A stretch of DNA of 64,000 nt from Mesorhizobium sp. M1D.F.Ca.ET.043.01.1.1 (GCF_003952385.1 NZ_CP034444.1:5159001-5223000); one strand, 5' to 3'. Counted from the first letter of the stretch, positions 36,670-45,036 are shown. Notes: a model not told the origin generated them from the letters alone. Program-made: numbers and translations.

Positions 36670-36740
36670 CGGCAGTCTGATGGAGAGAGATCGTCTCTAT
36701 TGGCCCTCGGGTCCAGATGATCTCTCTAGCTCGACTGCCG
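36670..36740 (-). promoter_or_regulatory. long nested inverted repeat in the asnC-doeC gap
   Basis: Outer arms CGGCAGTC (36670-36677) and GACTGCCG (36733-36740) enclose inner arms AGAGAGATC (36684-36692) and GATCTCTCT (36719-36727); both pairs are perfect. The apex TGGCCC-TC-GGGTCCA can pair further. As RNA this would be a ~71-nt hairpin about 67 bases before the doeC start. It could terminate asnC transcription, attenuate doeC, or stabilise the doeCD message. Confidence 0.55.
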
Positions 36741-36851
36741 GCGGATGCCGCTGAGCCGTGAAAATTGCCGAGCCTCCTCAACGACGTCATCCTTGGGTCT
36801 ACGCTGCGTCGCATCGCTCCTTGCTTCGCCCATGGATGACGATCGCCTGGC

Positions 36852-37340
36852 TCATTGCCCCGGCAGAAGATCGGCGACTGGCAGCACCGTCTCCTCCTTC
36901 ACCGTCTTGGTGACGATGTAGGTGAAGTAACGGTCGATGCCGATCTCGCGTTCCAGCAGGCTGTCGACCAGCCGCTGATAGGCGTCGATGTCGCGTGCCA
37001 TCACTTTCAGCACATAGTCGACGCCGCCGCCGACCGACCAGCAGGCGACGATCTCGGCTATGTCGCGGATGACCCGCTCGAAGCGATCGAAATCGGCCTG
37101 GCGGTGGCTGGCCAGAGTCACCTCCATGAGCACCGTCGCCACCGGCGCTATGCTGCGCATGGCGATCGAAGCGTGATAGCCGGAAACGATGCCGGCCTTC
37201 TCCAGCTTGCGCAGCCGCATCCAGCAGGGCGTCGGCGACAGGCCGACCTTCTCGGCCAGCGCCAGCTTCGTGATGCGCCCGTCGTGCTGGATGGCGTCCA
37301 GGATCTTGAGGTCGATCGGGTCGAGTTTCGCTGCCGCCAT
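36852..37340 (-). CDS. Lrp/AsnC-family regulator of ectoine catabolism (AsnC/DoeX-type)
   Basis: 162 residues, the usual Lrp/AsnC size. N-terminal helix-turn-helix: LDPIDLKILDAIQHDGRITK then LALAEKVGLSPTPCWMRLRKLE (about 6-47). The RAM ligand-binding domain follows (CWSVGGGVDYVLKVMARD). ATG 37340 is preceded by GGAG with ideal spacing. It is divergent from enuR, 84 bases apart. AsnC-type proteins are regular members of ectoine catabolic clusters, where the pathway intermediate diaminobutyrate or its acetyl derivative acts as the signal; that role is inferred here from context. Confidence 0.88.
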   Translation of the reverse strand: MAAAKLDPIDLKILDAIQHDGRITKLALAEKVGLSPTPCWMRLRKLEKAGIVSGYHASIAMRSIAPVATVLMEVTLASHRQADFDRFERVIRDIAEIVACWSVGGGVDYVLKVMARDIDAYQRLVDSLLEREIGIDRYFTYIVTKTVKEETVLPVADLLPGQ

Positions 37341-37389
37341 GCCGGCTCCGTTTCTTTGCCCGGGACACCATGACGATGCATTATTTCGA

Positions 37390-37434
37390 TTGTCAATTGC
37401 ACTGATTTCGATCTCTAATAAGTCATGACATTAT
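37390..37434 (+). promoter_or_regulatory. enuR promoter with candidate EnuR operator; likely leaderless start
   Basis: TTGTCA (37390-37395) and TCTAAT (37414-37419) are spaced by 18 bases and form a plausible promoter whose start point would fall at or next to the enuR ATG (37425). No Shine-Dalgarno sequence precedes that ATG, so the mRNA may be leaderless. GTCATGACATTAT (37422-37434), across the start codon, matches 12 of 13 bases of a sequence upstream of ehuA. The reverse complement of 37391-37396 reads TTGACA and could serve the divergent asnC gene. Confidence 0.5.
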
Positions 37435-38810
37435 GGCGACCAGATCCCGCGCTCATCCGCAGGCCGGCCTACCTTTCGCTGGCCGACCAGTTCGCCCGCG
37501 CGATCCATGACGGGCGGCTCGCCAATGGCGCGCGGTTGCCGACGCACCGCCACCTCGCGGATGAGCTGAAACTTTCGGTGCAGACCGTCAGCCGCGCCTA
37601 TGAGGAGCTGATCCGCCGCGGCCTGATTTCCGGCGAGGTCGGACGCGGCAGCTTCGTGCAGACACAGCGCCGCGAGCCGGAACCGCCCTATCTTCCGGAA
37701 CGGCTGGGCGAGGTCATCGACCTCTCCATCCTGAAACCGGTGTGCGAGCCGATGCATCTGGAGAGACTGAAGCAGGCGCTCTCCTGGCTGGCCGAGAACC
37801 TGTCGTCGAGCTCGGCCCTGTCGTTCCGGCCGAACATGGTGTTTCCGCGCCACCGCGCAGTGGCGGTCGAGTGGCTGAAGCTCTGCGGCCTCGAAGTCTC
37901 GCCGCAGAATGTCTGCCTCACCAACGGCGCGACCGCCGGGATGACGGTGGCGCTGATGAGCGTCGCGCCGCCCGGCTCGACCGTCGCCACCGAAGCGATC
38001 GGCCACCACACGCTGGTGCCGCTGGCCCGCTATCTCGGCTTCAATCTCGAAGGGCTGCCGATCGACGGCAACGGGCTGATCCCCGAGGCGCTCGACGAGG
38101 CCTGCCGTCTGTCAGACATCCGCGCGGTCTTCGTCCAGCCTTCGGTGATCAACCCGACGGCGACCCTGATGGACGCCGCGCGGCGCGAGCAGATTGCCGC
38201 CGTCGCGCGCAAGCACGACATCGCCATCATCGAGAACGATGTGCTGGGTCCGCTCGTCGAAGGCCGGCCGCCGCCGGTCGCCGCCTTCGCGCCCGAGCGT
38301 ACGCTCTATGTCACCTCCTTCACCAAGATCACCGTGCCCGGCCTGCGCATCGGTTATCTCGCGGTGCCGGACCGCTATGTCGCGGCGGTGGCCAACCGCC
38401 ACCTGGTCTCGAACTGGATGGCGACGCCGATGGTGGCAGAGATCGCCACGCGCTGGGTGAACGACGGCACGGCGATGGAACTGGTCAATTGGCAGCGCGG
38501 GGCATTGCGGCAGCGCCAGGAGATCGCAGCCGAGATGCTGGCAGGGGTCGACTACCGCGTCCATCGCGACGGGCTGCATCTATGGCTCGAACTGCCAGGC
38601 GACCGCGCCGAGGAAAGCTTCGTTGCGCAGGCGCGCCTGCGCGGGGTGGCGATCGCGCCTGGTACCTCCTTCCGCATCGCCGATACGCCCTGGCATCCGG
38701 CCGTCCGCATTTCGCTCGGTTCGACCACCGAAGGGGAACTGCGCGCCGGCCTGAGCGTTGTCGCCAAGCTCCTGCTTGGCGATCCGGAGCATCTCCTGCT
38801 CGCCATTTGA
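37425..38810 (+). CDS. enuR: MocR/GntR-type regulator of ectoine uptake and catabolism
   Basis: 461 residues. An N-terminal GntR winged helix (about 10-80: LADQFARAIHDGRLANGARLPTHRHLADEL) is linked to an aminotransferase-I-like domain, the MocR plan. The PLP-binding Lys is Lys301 in TSFTKITVPGLRIGYLA, in line with the Lys known to hold PLP in characterised EnuR. EnuR represses ectoine genes and is released by ectoine-derived intermediates reacting with PLP. It heads the plus-strand operon, 126 bases before ehuA, and is divergent from asnC. The ATG at 37425 lacks a ribosome site, consistent with a leaderless message. Confidence 0.92.
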   Translation: MTLWRPDPALIRRPAYLSLADQFARAIHDGRLANGARLPTHRHLADELKLSVQTVSRAYEELIRRGLISGEVGRGSFVQTQRREPEPPYLPERLGEVIDLSILKPVCEPMHLERLKQALSWLAENLSSSSALSFRPNMVFPRHRAVAVEWLKLCGLEVSPQNVCLTNGATAGMTVALMSVAPPGSTVATEAIGHHTLVPLARYLGFNLEGLPIDGNGLIPEALDEACRLSDIRAVFVQPSVINPTATLMDAARREQIAAVARKHDIAIIENDVLGPLVEGRPPPVAAFAPERTLYVTSFTKITVPGLRIGYLAVPDRYVAAVANRHLVSNWMATPMVAEIATRWVNDGTAMELVNWQRGALRQRQEIAAEMLAGVDYRVHRDGLHLWLELPGDRAEESFVAQARLRGVAIAPGTSFRIADTPWHPAVRISLGSTTEGELRAGLSVVAKLLLGDPEHLLLAI

Positions 38811-38850
38811 TCCTATAGATTGCCCTGAAATTGTGCGGCGCTCGAAATAT

Positions 38851-38882
38851 TGTCATGATATTATTTTCCCAATTGACATGAT
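38851..38882 (+). promoter_or_regulatory. candidate EnuR operator and promoter before ehuA
   Basis: TGTCATGAT (38851-38859) and TGACATGAT (38874-38882) are direct repeats whose starts are 23 bases apart, about two helical turns. The first extends as GTCATGATATTAT (38852-38864), which matches 12 of 13 bases at the enuR start. The second contains TTGACA (38873-38878), a perfect -35 box, with a weak CATCGT 17 bases further on. A repressor bound here would cover the promoter. Confidence 0.5.
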
Positions 38883-38936
38883 TTGGCGCGTTTCGCATCG
38901 TTAAGGGCACAGGCTGCTCCAGAACGGGGAAAAATA

Positions 38937-39722
38937 TTGCCCGCGCCCATCATCAAGGTCGACGCCATTTCGAAGAGCTTCGGCACCTTCAAGGTGCTGG
39001 ACGGCCTGTCGATGCAGGTCATGCCGGGCGAGAAGCTGGCGCTGATCGGCCCGTCCGGATCGGGCAAGACGACGATCCTGCGCATCCTGATGACGCTGGA
39101 GAAGATTGACGGCGGCCATATCCAGATCGAAGGCGAGCAGCTCTATCACATGGAGCGCAACGGCCAGCTGCTGCCGGCCGACGAGCGGCACCTTGCCAAG
39201 ATGCGCCAGAAGATCGGCATGGTCTTCCAGCTCTTCAACCTGTTCCCGCACAAATGCGTCATGGACAACGTCACGCTGGCGCCGATGCTGACCAAGGGTG
39301 TTTCGCGCGCCGCCGCCGAAAAGCGGGCGATGGAACTGCTCGACATGGTGGGCCTGGCCGACAAGGCCAAGAGCATGCCGGCGCAGCTTTCCGGCGGCCA
39401 GAAGCAGCGCGTCGCGATCGCCCGGGCGCTGGCGCTGTCGCCCAAGATCATGCTGTTCGACGAGGTCACCTCGGCGCTCGATCCCGAACTGGTCGAGGAG
39501 GTGCTCAACGTCATGCGCAAGCTCGCCGCCGAGACCGACATGACCATGCTTCTGGTCACCCACGAGATGGGCTTTGCCCACGACTTCGCCGACCGTGTGC
39601 TGTTCTTCGACCGGGGCAGGATCGTCGAGGAAGGCAAGCCCGATGAGATTTTCCGCCATCCCAAGCAGGAGCGCACGCAGGGCTTCCTGAAGAAGATCAT
39701 CGCGGCCGGACATCGCGTCTGA
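38937..39722 (+). CDS. ehuA: ectoine/hydroxyectoine ABC transporter ATP-binding protein
   Basis: 261 residues from a TTG at 38937 with GGGGAAAAA before it; the frame opens at 38883 without family-like residues. Polar-amino-acid-type ABC ATPase: Walker [10 protein letters not shown] (about 39-47), Q-loop [12 protein letters not shown], signature LSGGQKQR (about 152), Walker B IMLFDEV, switch His in [11 protein letters not shown]. First gene of ehuABCD, which in Sinorhizobium meliloti is the characterised ectoine/5-hydroxyectoine importer. The use of TTG may keep ATPase levels low relative to the binding protein. Confidence 0.93.
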   Translation: MPAPIIKVDAISKSFGTFKVLDGLSMQVMPGEKLALIGPSGSGKTTILRILMTLEKIDGGHIQIEGEQLYHMERNGQLLPADERHLAKMRQKIGMVFQLFNLFPHKCVMDNVTLAPMLTKGVSRAAAEKRAMELLDMVGLADKAKSMPAQLSGGQKQRVAIARALALSPKIMLFDEVTSALDPELVEEVLNVMRKLAAETDMTMLLVTHEMGFAHDFADRVLFFDRGRIVEEGKPDEIFRHPKQERTQGFLKKIIAAGHRV

Positions 39723-39825
39723 CCGCCATGCACGGGCGACGAAGTGGTCCCGAGGCGACGAAAGTCGTCCGGGGCCTGAATGCCCGGAACTGAGCAAGCA
39801 GAAGAGAAACAAGGAGTTGGGAACG

Positions 39826-40677
39826 ATGAAGAAACTTGTCATTCTGGCTGGCGTCGCCGGTCTCGCAGCGAGCACGATGCTGCTCGCCTCCGGTGCGCGT
39901 TCGGCGGACGACGCAAAGCTCGAGCAGCTCAAGGGGCAGGGCTTCGCCCGCGTCGCCATTGCCAATGAGCCGCCCTATACGGCGGTGGCCGCCGACGGCA
40001 AGGTCTCAGGCGCGGCGCCGGACGTGGCGCGCGAAATCTTCAAGCGCCTCGGCGTCAACGACATCGTCGCCTCCATCTCCGAATATGGCGCCATGATTCC
40101 CGGCCTGCAGGCCGGCCGCTTCGACGTCGTCACCGCCGGCCTGTTCATGAAGCCCGAGCGCTGCGCGGCGGTCGCCTATTCCGAGCCGGTGCTGTGCGAT
40201 GCGGAAGCGATGCTGGTGAAGAAGGGCAATCCAAAGGGCTTCAAGAGCTACGAGGACATCGCCAAGGATAGCTCAGCCACCGTCGGCGCGCCGGGCGGCG
40301 GCACCGAGGAGAAGCTGGCGCTCAATGCCGGCGTGCCGCGCGATCGCGTCATCGTGGTGCCGGACGGCCAGAGCGGCCTGAAGATGGTGCAGGACGGTCG
40401 CATCGACGCCTATTCGCTGCCCGTTCTGTCGATCAACGACCTCATCAAGAAGGCCAACGATCCGAACCTCGAAGTGATCGCGCCGGTGCAGGGCGCGCCG
40501 GTCTATTGCGACGGCGCCGCCTTCAAGAAAGGCGACGAGGCGCTGCGCGATGCCTATGACGTCGAGCTCGCCAAGATGAAGAAGTCGGGCGAGTTCGCCA
40601 AGATCATCGAGCCCTACGGCTTCTCCGCCAAGGCGGCGATGTCGACGACGCGCGAGAAACTCTGCGCGGCGAAGTAG
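39826..40677 (+). CDS. ehuB: ectoine/hydroxyectoine periplasmic binding protein
   Basis: 283 residues from ATG 39826, with AAGGAG about ten bases upstream. Signal peptide residues 1-27 (KKLVILAGVAGLAAS..., cleavage after ARSA). The mature part is a family 3 solute-binding protein: VAIANEPPYTAV, the EYGAMIPGLQAGRFDVVTAGLF block and the PGGGTEEKLA turn are as in EhuB. Several aromatic residues (Phe, Tyr) suited to cation-pi binding of ectoine are present near EYGA and GAPVYCDG. It delivers ectoine or hydroxyectoine to EhuCD. The next 208 bases to ehuC hold an interspersed repeat. Confidence 0.93.
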   Translation: MKKLVILAGVAGLAASTMLLASGARSADDAKLEQLKGQGFARVAIANEPPYTAVAADGKVSGAAPDVAREIFKRLGVNDIVASISEYGAMIPGLQAGRFDVVTAGLFMKPERCAAVAYSEPVLCDAEAMLVKKGNPKGFKSYEDIAKDSSATVGAPGGGTEEKLALNAGVPRDRVIVVPDGQSGLKMVQDGRIDAYSLPVLSINDLIKKANDPNLEVIAPVQGAPVYCDGAAFKKGDEALRDAYDVELAKMKKSGEFAKIIEPYGFSAKAAMSTTREKLCAAK

Positions 40678-40686
40678 GACCTTCTC

Positions 40687-40856
40687 CCTTCTCCCCGCTT
40701 GCGGGGAGAAGGTGGCCGGAAGGGTCGGACGAGGGGCGGCGCCAAGATCTCAGACGCTGGCTCTGCCCCTCATCCGCCTGCCCCTCCTCGCAGCAGCTGC
40801 GCTGCAGCTTCGGGGGTGGACCGGCATCTTCTCCCCGTGAACGGGAAGAAGATGCC
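40687..40856. repeat. mosaic interspersed repeat between ehuB and ehuC
   Basis: The repeat starts with a 10-bp stem CCTTCTCCCC (40687-40696) paired with 40703-40712. It ends with a long stem 40823-40837/40842-40856 (GGCATCTTCT arms, one mismatch, TGAA loop). In between are the GGACGAGGGG and CCCCTCATCC blocks and CAGCAGCTGCGCTGCAGC. From memory, this CTTCTCCCC...GGGGAGAAG element with a CCCTCATC core is frequent between rhizobial genes. A diverged copy is at 8661-8743. Here it separates the binding protein from the permeases inside one operon, where such hairpins often shield the upstream mRNA. Confidence 0.7.
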
Positions 40857-40885
40857 AAGACGAAACGTTGGAAACATCTAATTCA

Positions 40886-41545
40886 ATGACCCAGTGGTCC
40901 GGCTATCTCGGCCTGATATTGCAGGGAGCGCTTGTCACCATCGAGCTGACGCTGATGGGATCTGTGCTCGCACTCGTCATGGCCTTCCTCGCCGGCATGG
41001 GCCGCGTGTCGCGCGTCTTCATTTTCCGGGCGCTGGCCACGACCTACATCGAGTTCTTCCGCGGCACCTCGATCTTCGTGCAGCTGTTCTGGGCCTATTT
41101 CGTGCTGCCCTTTGCCGGCCTGTCGCTGACACCCTTGCAGGCAGGCGTGCTGGCGCTGGGGCTCAATGTCGGCGCCTATGCCGCCGAAGTGGTGCGCGGC
41201 GCCATCCTGTCGATCGGCCGCGAGCAGTACGAGGCCTGCACGGCGCTCAACCTCGGCCGCTGGCAAGGCATGCGCCACGTCATCCTGCCGCAGGCGCTGC
41301 TGGTCATGCTGCCGACCTTCGGCAACAATGCGATCGAGCTGCTCAAGGCGACGTCGGTCGTGTCGCTGATCTCGCTCGCCGATCTCACCTTCCAGGCGCA
41401 GGTGGTGCGCTCGCAGACCGGCAGCACGCTGATGCCCTTCGTCTCCGTGCTGGTCATCTATTTCGCGCTCGCGCTGATCATCTCCTGGGGCGTCCGCTCG
41501 CTGGAGCGCCGCATGGCGCGCGGCCTCGACGGAGTGCGTGTGTGA
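40886..41545 (+). CDS. ehuC: ectoine/hydroxyectoine ABC transporter permease EhuC
   Basis: 219 residues from ATG 40886 (TTG at 40868 is an alternative; neither has a strong ribosome site). Polar amino-acid-type permease with about five membrane segments and the conserved FRGTSIFVQLFWAYFVLP block. The EAA loop reads EACTALNLGRWQGMRHVILPQA. It forms the membrane channel with EhuD. Sixteen bases separate it from the EhuD start chosen here. Confidence 0.9.
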   Translation: MTQWSGYLGLILQGALVTIELTLMGSVLALVMAFLAGMGRVSRVFIFRALATTYIEFFRGTSIFVQLFWAYFVLPFAGLSLTPLQAGVLALGLNVGAYAAEVVRGAILSIGREQYEACTALNLGRWQGMRHVILPQALLVMLPTFGNNAIELLKATSVVSLISLADLTFQAQVVRSQTGSTLMPFVSVLVIYFALALIISWGVRSLERRMARGLDGVRV

Positions 41546-41561
41546 TGGAATGGACCCACTG

Positions 41562-42221
41562 ATGGAATGGGATTGGAACTTCGTCCGCGAGATCATGCCG
41601 ACTCTGATCCAGGGCGTGAAGATCACGATCCTGGCGACGGTGCTCGGCTCGGCGCTGGCGGCGATCGTCGGCCTGGCGATAGCGCTGGCGCGGCGTTCGC
41701 CGAACCGGACCGTGTCACGCAGCGTCGGCTGGTTCGCCGAATTCATCCGCGGCACGCCGCTTCTGGTGCAGCTCTATTTCATCTTCTACGTGCTGCCCGA
41801 CATCGGCATTCTTTTGCCGCCCCTGGTGGCGGGCGTCATCGGGCTTGGCCTGCACTACGGCACCTACACGGCCGAGGTTTATCGCGCCGGCATCGACAAT
41901 GTGCCGCGCGGCCAGTGGGAGGCCGCCAAGGCCTGCAATCTCAACGGCCGCCACACCTGGACGCACGTCATCCTGCCGCAGGCGATCCCGCCGATGATCC
42001 CGGCTTTGGCCAACTACTTCATCGCCATGTTCAAGGAGACGCCGCTGCTTTCGGCGATTACCGTGCTGGAGCTGATGAACCAGGCCAAGAGCGTCGCCAA
42101 CACCTACTACCGCTATATCGAGCCGATGACGCTGGTCGGCGCCTTCTTCCTCGTCATCAGCCTCTGCTCCGTCGTGCTTTTGCGCTGGCTGGAGCATCGC
42201 TACGGCAGGATCGAGAGATGA
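41562..42221 (+). CDS. ehuD: ectoine/hydroxyectoine ABC transporter permease EhuD
   Basis: 219 residues from ATG 41562 (MEWDWNFVREIMPTL); ATG 41550 in the same frame is possible. About five membrane segments, the block FIRGTPLLVQLYFIFYVLP and the EAA loop EAAKACNLNGRHTWTHVILP identify a polar amino-acid ABC permease, partner of EhuC. Its stop overlaps the eutA start (ATGA at 42218-42221), linking uptake and breakdown translationally. Confidence 0.9.
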   Translation: MEWDWNFVREIMPTLIQGVKITILATVLGSALAAIVGLAIALARRSPNRTVSRSVGWFAEFIRGTPLLVQLYFIFYVLPDIGILLPPLVAGVIGLGLHYGTYTAEVYRAGIDNVPRGQWEAAKACNLNGRHTWTHVILPQAIPPMIPALANYFIAMFKETPLLSAITVLELMNQAKSVANTYYRYIEPMTLVGAFFLVISLCSVVLLRWLEHRYGRIER

Positions 42222-43003
42222 AAGTCATGAAACCGCTGCCCGAAATCCGGCTGGCGCCGAGCCGGCCCGCCCTCGACGCGCGTCCGCTCGAAAAACGCAT
42301 CGGCCTGATCACCCTTGCCACCGACCATACCAGCGAGGTCGACTTCCACCGCATGGTGGCGAGCGAGCGGATCGGCGTCTATGTCGCGCGCATTCCCTAT
42401 GCCAATCCAACGACGCCGGAAAATCTGCGCAAGATGCAGCCGTCGCTTTCGGCGGGCGCTGCGCTCATCCTGCCGGACGAGTCCCTCGACGCCGTCTGCT
42501 ATTCCTGCACCTCGGCGTCCGTGGTGATCGGCGATGCCGACATCGAAGCGGCGATCCAGGCGGCCAAACCCGACGTTCCCGTGGTCACGCCGCCGATGGC
42601 CGGTGTGCGCGGGCTGAACGCTTTTGGAGTAAAGCGGATCAGCATCCTCACGCCTTACACCGTCGAGACCAGCCGCCCGATGGCGACCTATTTCGCCGCG
42701 CACGGCTTCGATATCGAGAGCTTCACCTGCCTCGGCTTCGAGGATGATCGCGAGATGGCGCGGATTGCGCCGGCTTCCCTCGTCGAGCAGGCGCGCAAGG
42801 CCATGCATGCGCAGGCCGATGCGCTGTTCGTTTCGTGCACGGCGCTGCGCGCCGCGCTTGCCGTTCCCGGCATGGAAGAAGCAATCGGGCGCCCGGTCGT
42901 GACCAGCAACCAGGCCAGCGCGTGGAACTGCCTGCGGCTCTGTGGCGACGAGGCGCCGCGGCCGGAGTTCGGCCGGCTGATGACAAAGCCGCTGGCCCAG
43001 TGA
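42218..43003 (+). CDS. eutA: ectoine utilisation protein EutA (Asp/Glu racemase superfamily)
   Basis: 261 residues from ATG 42218, overlapping the ehuD stop. Similar to maleate isomerase / arylmalonate decarboxylase-type proteins of the Asp/Glu racemase superfamily. The two catalytic-type cysteines are visible as the Cys in CYSCTSASVV (about 89-92) and FVSCTALRAA (about 207). In ectoine clusters EutA, B and C are associated with hydroxyectoine, probably converting it to ectoine; EutA may invert a stereocentre. The exact reaction is not proven by sequence. It is followed closely by eutB. Confidence 0.88.
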   Translation: MKVMKPLPEIRLAPSRPALDARPLEKRIGLITLATDHTSEVDFHRMVASERIGVYVARIPYANPTTPENLRKMQPSLSAGAALILPDESLDAVCYSCTSASVVIGDADIEAAIQAAKPDVPVVTPPMAGVRGLNAFGVKRISILTPYTVETSRPMATYFAAHGFDIESFTCLGFEDDREMARIAPASLVEQARKAMHAQADALFVSCTALRAALAVPGMEEAIGRPVVTSNQASAWNCLRLCGDEAPRPEFGRLMTKPLAQ

Positions 43004-43008
43004 TCGGA

Positions 43009-44010
43009 ATGTCCGTGAACGAAATGCCAGTCACGCTTCAGCAGATTCGCGCGGCGCGCGAAAATATTGCCGGCAAGGTCGAGCGTACCCCTGCCGTCAA
43101 GTCGCAGAGCCTCTCGGACCGTGCCGGCCATCCTATCCATCTGAAACTGGAGCATCACCAGACCACCGGCGCGTTCAAATTGCGCGGCGCCTCCAACGCC
43201 ATCGCCGCGCTGAGCCCGCAAGAAAGATCGCGCGGCGTCGTCGCGGCATCGACCGGCAATCACGGCCGCGCGCTCGCGCATGCCGCCAGGCTCGAGGGCA
43301 TGCGCGCGGTGATCTGCATGTCGAAACTGGTGCCCGAGAACAAGCTCGATGCCATCCGCCGCCTCGGCGCGGATGTCCGCATCGTCGGCAACAGCCAGGA
43401 CGACGCCCAGCAGGAGGTCGACAGGCTGGTGGCGGAGGAAGGGCTCGTCATGCTGCCGCCCTTCGATCATCCCGACATCATAGCCGGGCAGGGCACGCTG
43501 GGCCTGGAGATCATGGAGCAGGTTCCGGACGCGGCAAATGTGCTGGTGCCGCTCTCCGGCGGCGGCCTGGCGGCGGGCGTTGCCGCGGCCGTCAAGGGAA
43601 TGAGTCCGGCTACCAAAGTCATCGGCGTCTCGATGGCGCGCGGCGCCGCGATGAAGGCGAGCCTCGATGCCGGCCGCCCAGTGCAGGCCGAGGAATTGCC
43701 GACGCTTGCGGACTCGCTCGGCGGCGGCATCGGCCTCGACAATCGGCTGACCTTTGCCATGTGCCGCGGCCTGCTCGACGATGTGATCCTGCTTTCCGAG
43801 GACGAGATCGCCGCCGGCATCCGCCATGCCTATGCGGAAGAGCGCGAGATCGTCGAGGGCGCGGGCGCCGTCGGCATCGGCGCGCTGCTTTCCGGAAAGG
43901 TGAAACCAAGCGGCTCCACCGTCCTCATCCTGTCCGGCCGCAATATCGACATGAGCCTGCATCGCCGCATCGTCTGCGGCGACCCTGCACTGGAGGAGCG
44001 CGCCGCATGA
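43009..44010 (+). CDS. eutB: hydroxyectoine utilisation dehydratase EutB (threonine dehydratase-like)
   Basis: 333 residues from ATG 43009; a GTG at 43000 overlapping the eutA stop (GTGA) is an alternative. Fold-type II PLP enzyme like threonine/serine dehydratase: PLP Lys57 in GAFKLRGASNA, the glycine-rich phosphate loop LSGGGLAAG (about 185), ASTGNHGRA in the middle. In ectoine clusters it is thought to remove water from a hydroxyectoine-derived intermediate, feeding EutC. The stop overlaps the eutC start (ATGA). Confidence 0.9.
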   Translation: MSVNEMPVTLQQIRAARENIAGKVERTPAVKSQSLSDRAGHPIHLKLEHHQTTGAFKLRGASNAIAALSPQERSRGVVAASTGNHGRALAHAARLEGMRAVICMSKLVPENKLDAIRRLGADVRIVGNSQDDAQQEVDRLVAEEGLVMLPPFDHPDIIAGQGTLGLEIMEQVPDAANVLVPLSGGGLAAGVAAAVKGMSPATKVIGVSMARGAAMKASLDAGRPVQAEELPTLADSLGGGIGLDNRLTFAMCRGLLDDVILLSEDEIAAGIRHAYAEEREIVEGAGAVGIGALLSGKVKPSGSTVLILSGRNIDMSLHRRIVCGDPALEERAA

Positions 44011-44999
44011 GCCGCATGACAATCCTCACCGAGGCTGAACTGCGCAAGATCGTGACGCTCGATCTCGACGCGGTCGCCTGCGTCGAGAACGCCTTTCGCG
44101 CCTTGGCGACACTGCCGGTGGCGATGCCGCCGATCCTGAGGCTCGACATTCCCGAGCATCGCGGCGAAGTCGACGTGAAGTCCGCCTACATGCCCGGCAT
44201 CGACGGCTTCGCCGTCAAGATAAGCTCCGGCTTTTTCGACAATCCGGCGCTCGGTCTGCCCAGCGGCGGCGGCATGATGGTGCTGCTGTCGGCCAAGACC
44301 GGTGTGGTCGAGGCGCTGCTGCTCGACAACGGCTATCTGACTGACGTCCGCACGGCCGCCGCCGGCGCAGTCGCGGCCAAGCATTTGTCGCGCGAGGACT
44401 CCACCGTGGCCGCGATCTTCGGCGCCGGTTTGCAGGCCGGCCTGCAACTGGAAGCCTTGCGCCTCGTGCGGCCGATCGAGGAGGCGCGCATCTGGGCGCG
44501 CGATGCAGCCAGGGCCGAGGCAACTGCAGGTCGTTTGCGAGAGAAGCTGGGCATCATGGTGCGGGCCGAGCCGGATGCGGCGAATGCGGCAGCCGGCGCC
44601 GACATCATCGTCACCACCACGCCTTCGACGGAGCCGCTGGTCAAGGCCGGCTTCGTTGTTGCCGGCCAGCACATCACCGCCATGGGCTCGGATGCCGAGC
44701 ACAAGAACGAGATCGCGCCGGCGATCCTGCGCATGGCCGATCTCTATGTCGCCGACAGCGCGAAGCAGACGCGGCGTCTCGGCGAGCTTCACCACGCCAT
44801 TGCCGCCGGTGTGATGGCCGCCGAGGCAGATGTCAGCGAACTCGGCCAGATCATCGCCGGCGAGAGGCACGGACGACGCTCGCAAAGTGACATCACCATC
44901 GCCGACCTGACCGGCACCGGCGTGCAGGACACTGCGATCGCCACCTTAGCCCGTGACCGTGCGCGAGCAGCCAATGCCGGAACGATTTTCGAAAGCTGA
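44007..44999 (+). CDS. eutC: ectoine utilisation protein EutC (ornithine cyclodeaminase-like)
   Basis: 330 residues from ATG 44007, with GGAGGAG upstream and a four-base overlap with eutB. Ornithine cyclodeaminase / mu-crystallin family: substrate-side DVKSAYMPG with the conserved Lys, NAD-binding Rossmann motif IFGAGLQAGLQLEAL (about 133) and GSDAEHKNE near the active site with the conserved Asp (about 231). With EutA and EutB it should complete the hydroxyectoine-to-ectoine branch, probably as an imine reductase; inferred from context and family. Confidence 0.9.
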   Translation: MSRMTILTEAELRKIVTLDLDAVACVENAFRALATLPVAMPPILRLDIPEHRGEVDVKSAYMPGIDGFAVKISSGFFDNPALGLPSGGGMMVLLSAKTGVVEALLLDNGYLTDVRTAAAGAVAAKHLSREDSTVAAIFGAGLQAGLQLEALRLVRPIEEARIWARDAARAEATAGRLREKLGIMVRAEPDAANAAAGADIIVTTTPSTEPLVKAGFVVAGQHITAMGSDAEHKNEIAPAILRMADLYVADSAKQTRRLGELHHAIAAGVMAAEADVSELGQIIAGERHGRRSQSDITIADLTGTGVQDTAIATLARDRARAANAGTIFES

Positions 45000-45036
45000 T
45001 GCTGGCCGCGAGGCCCAACAACGAGGACCAAGAAAA

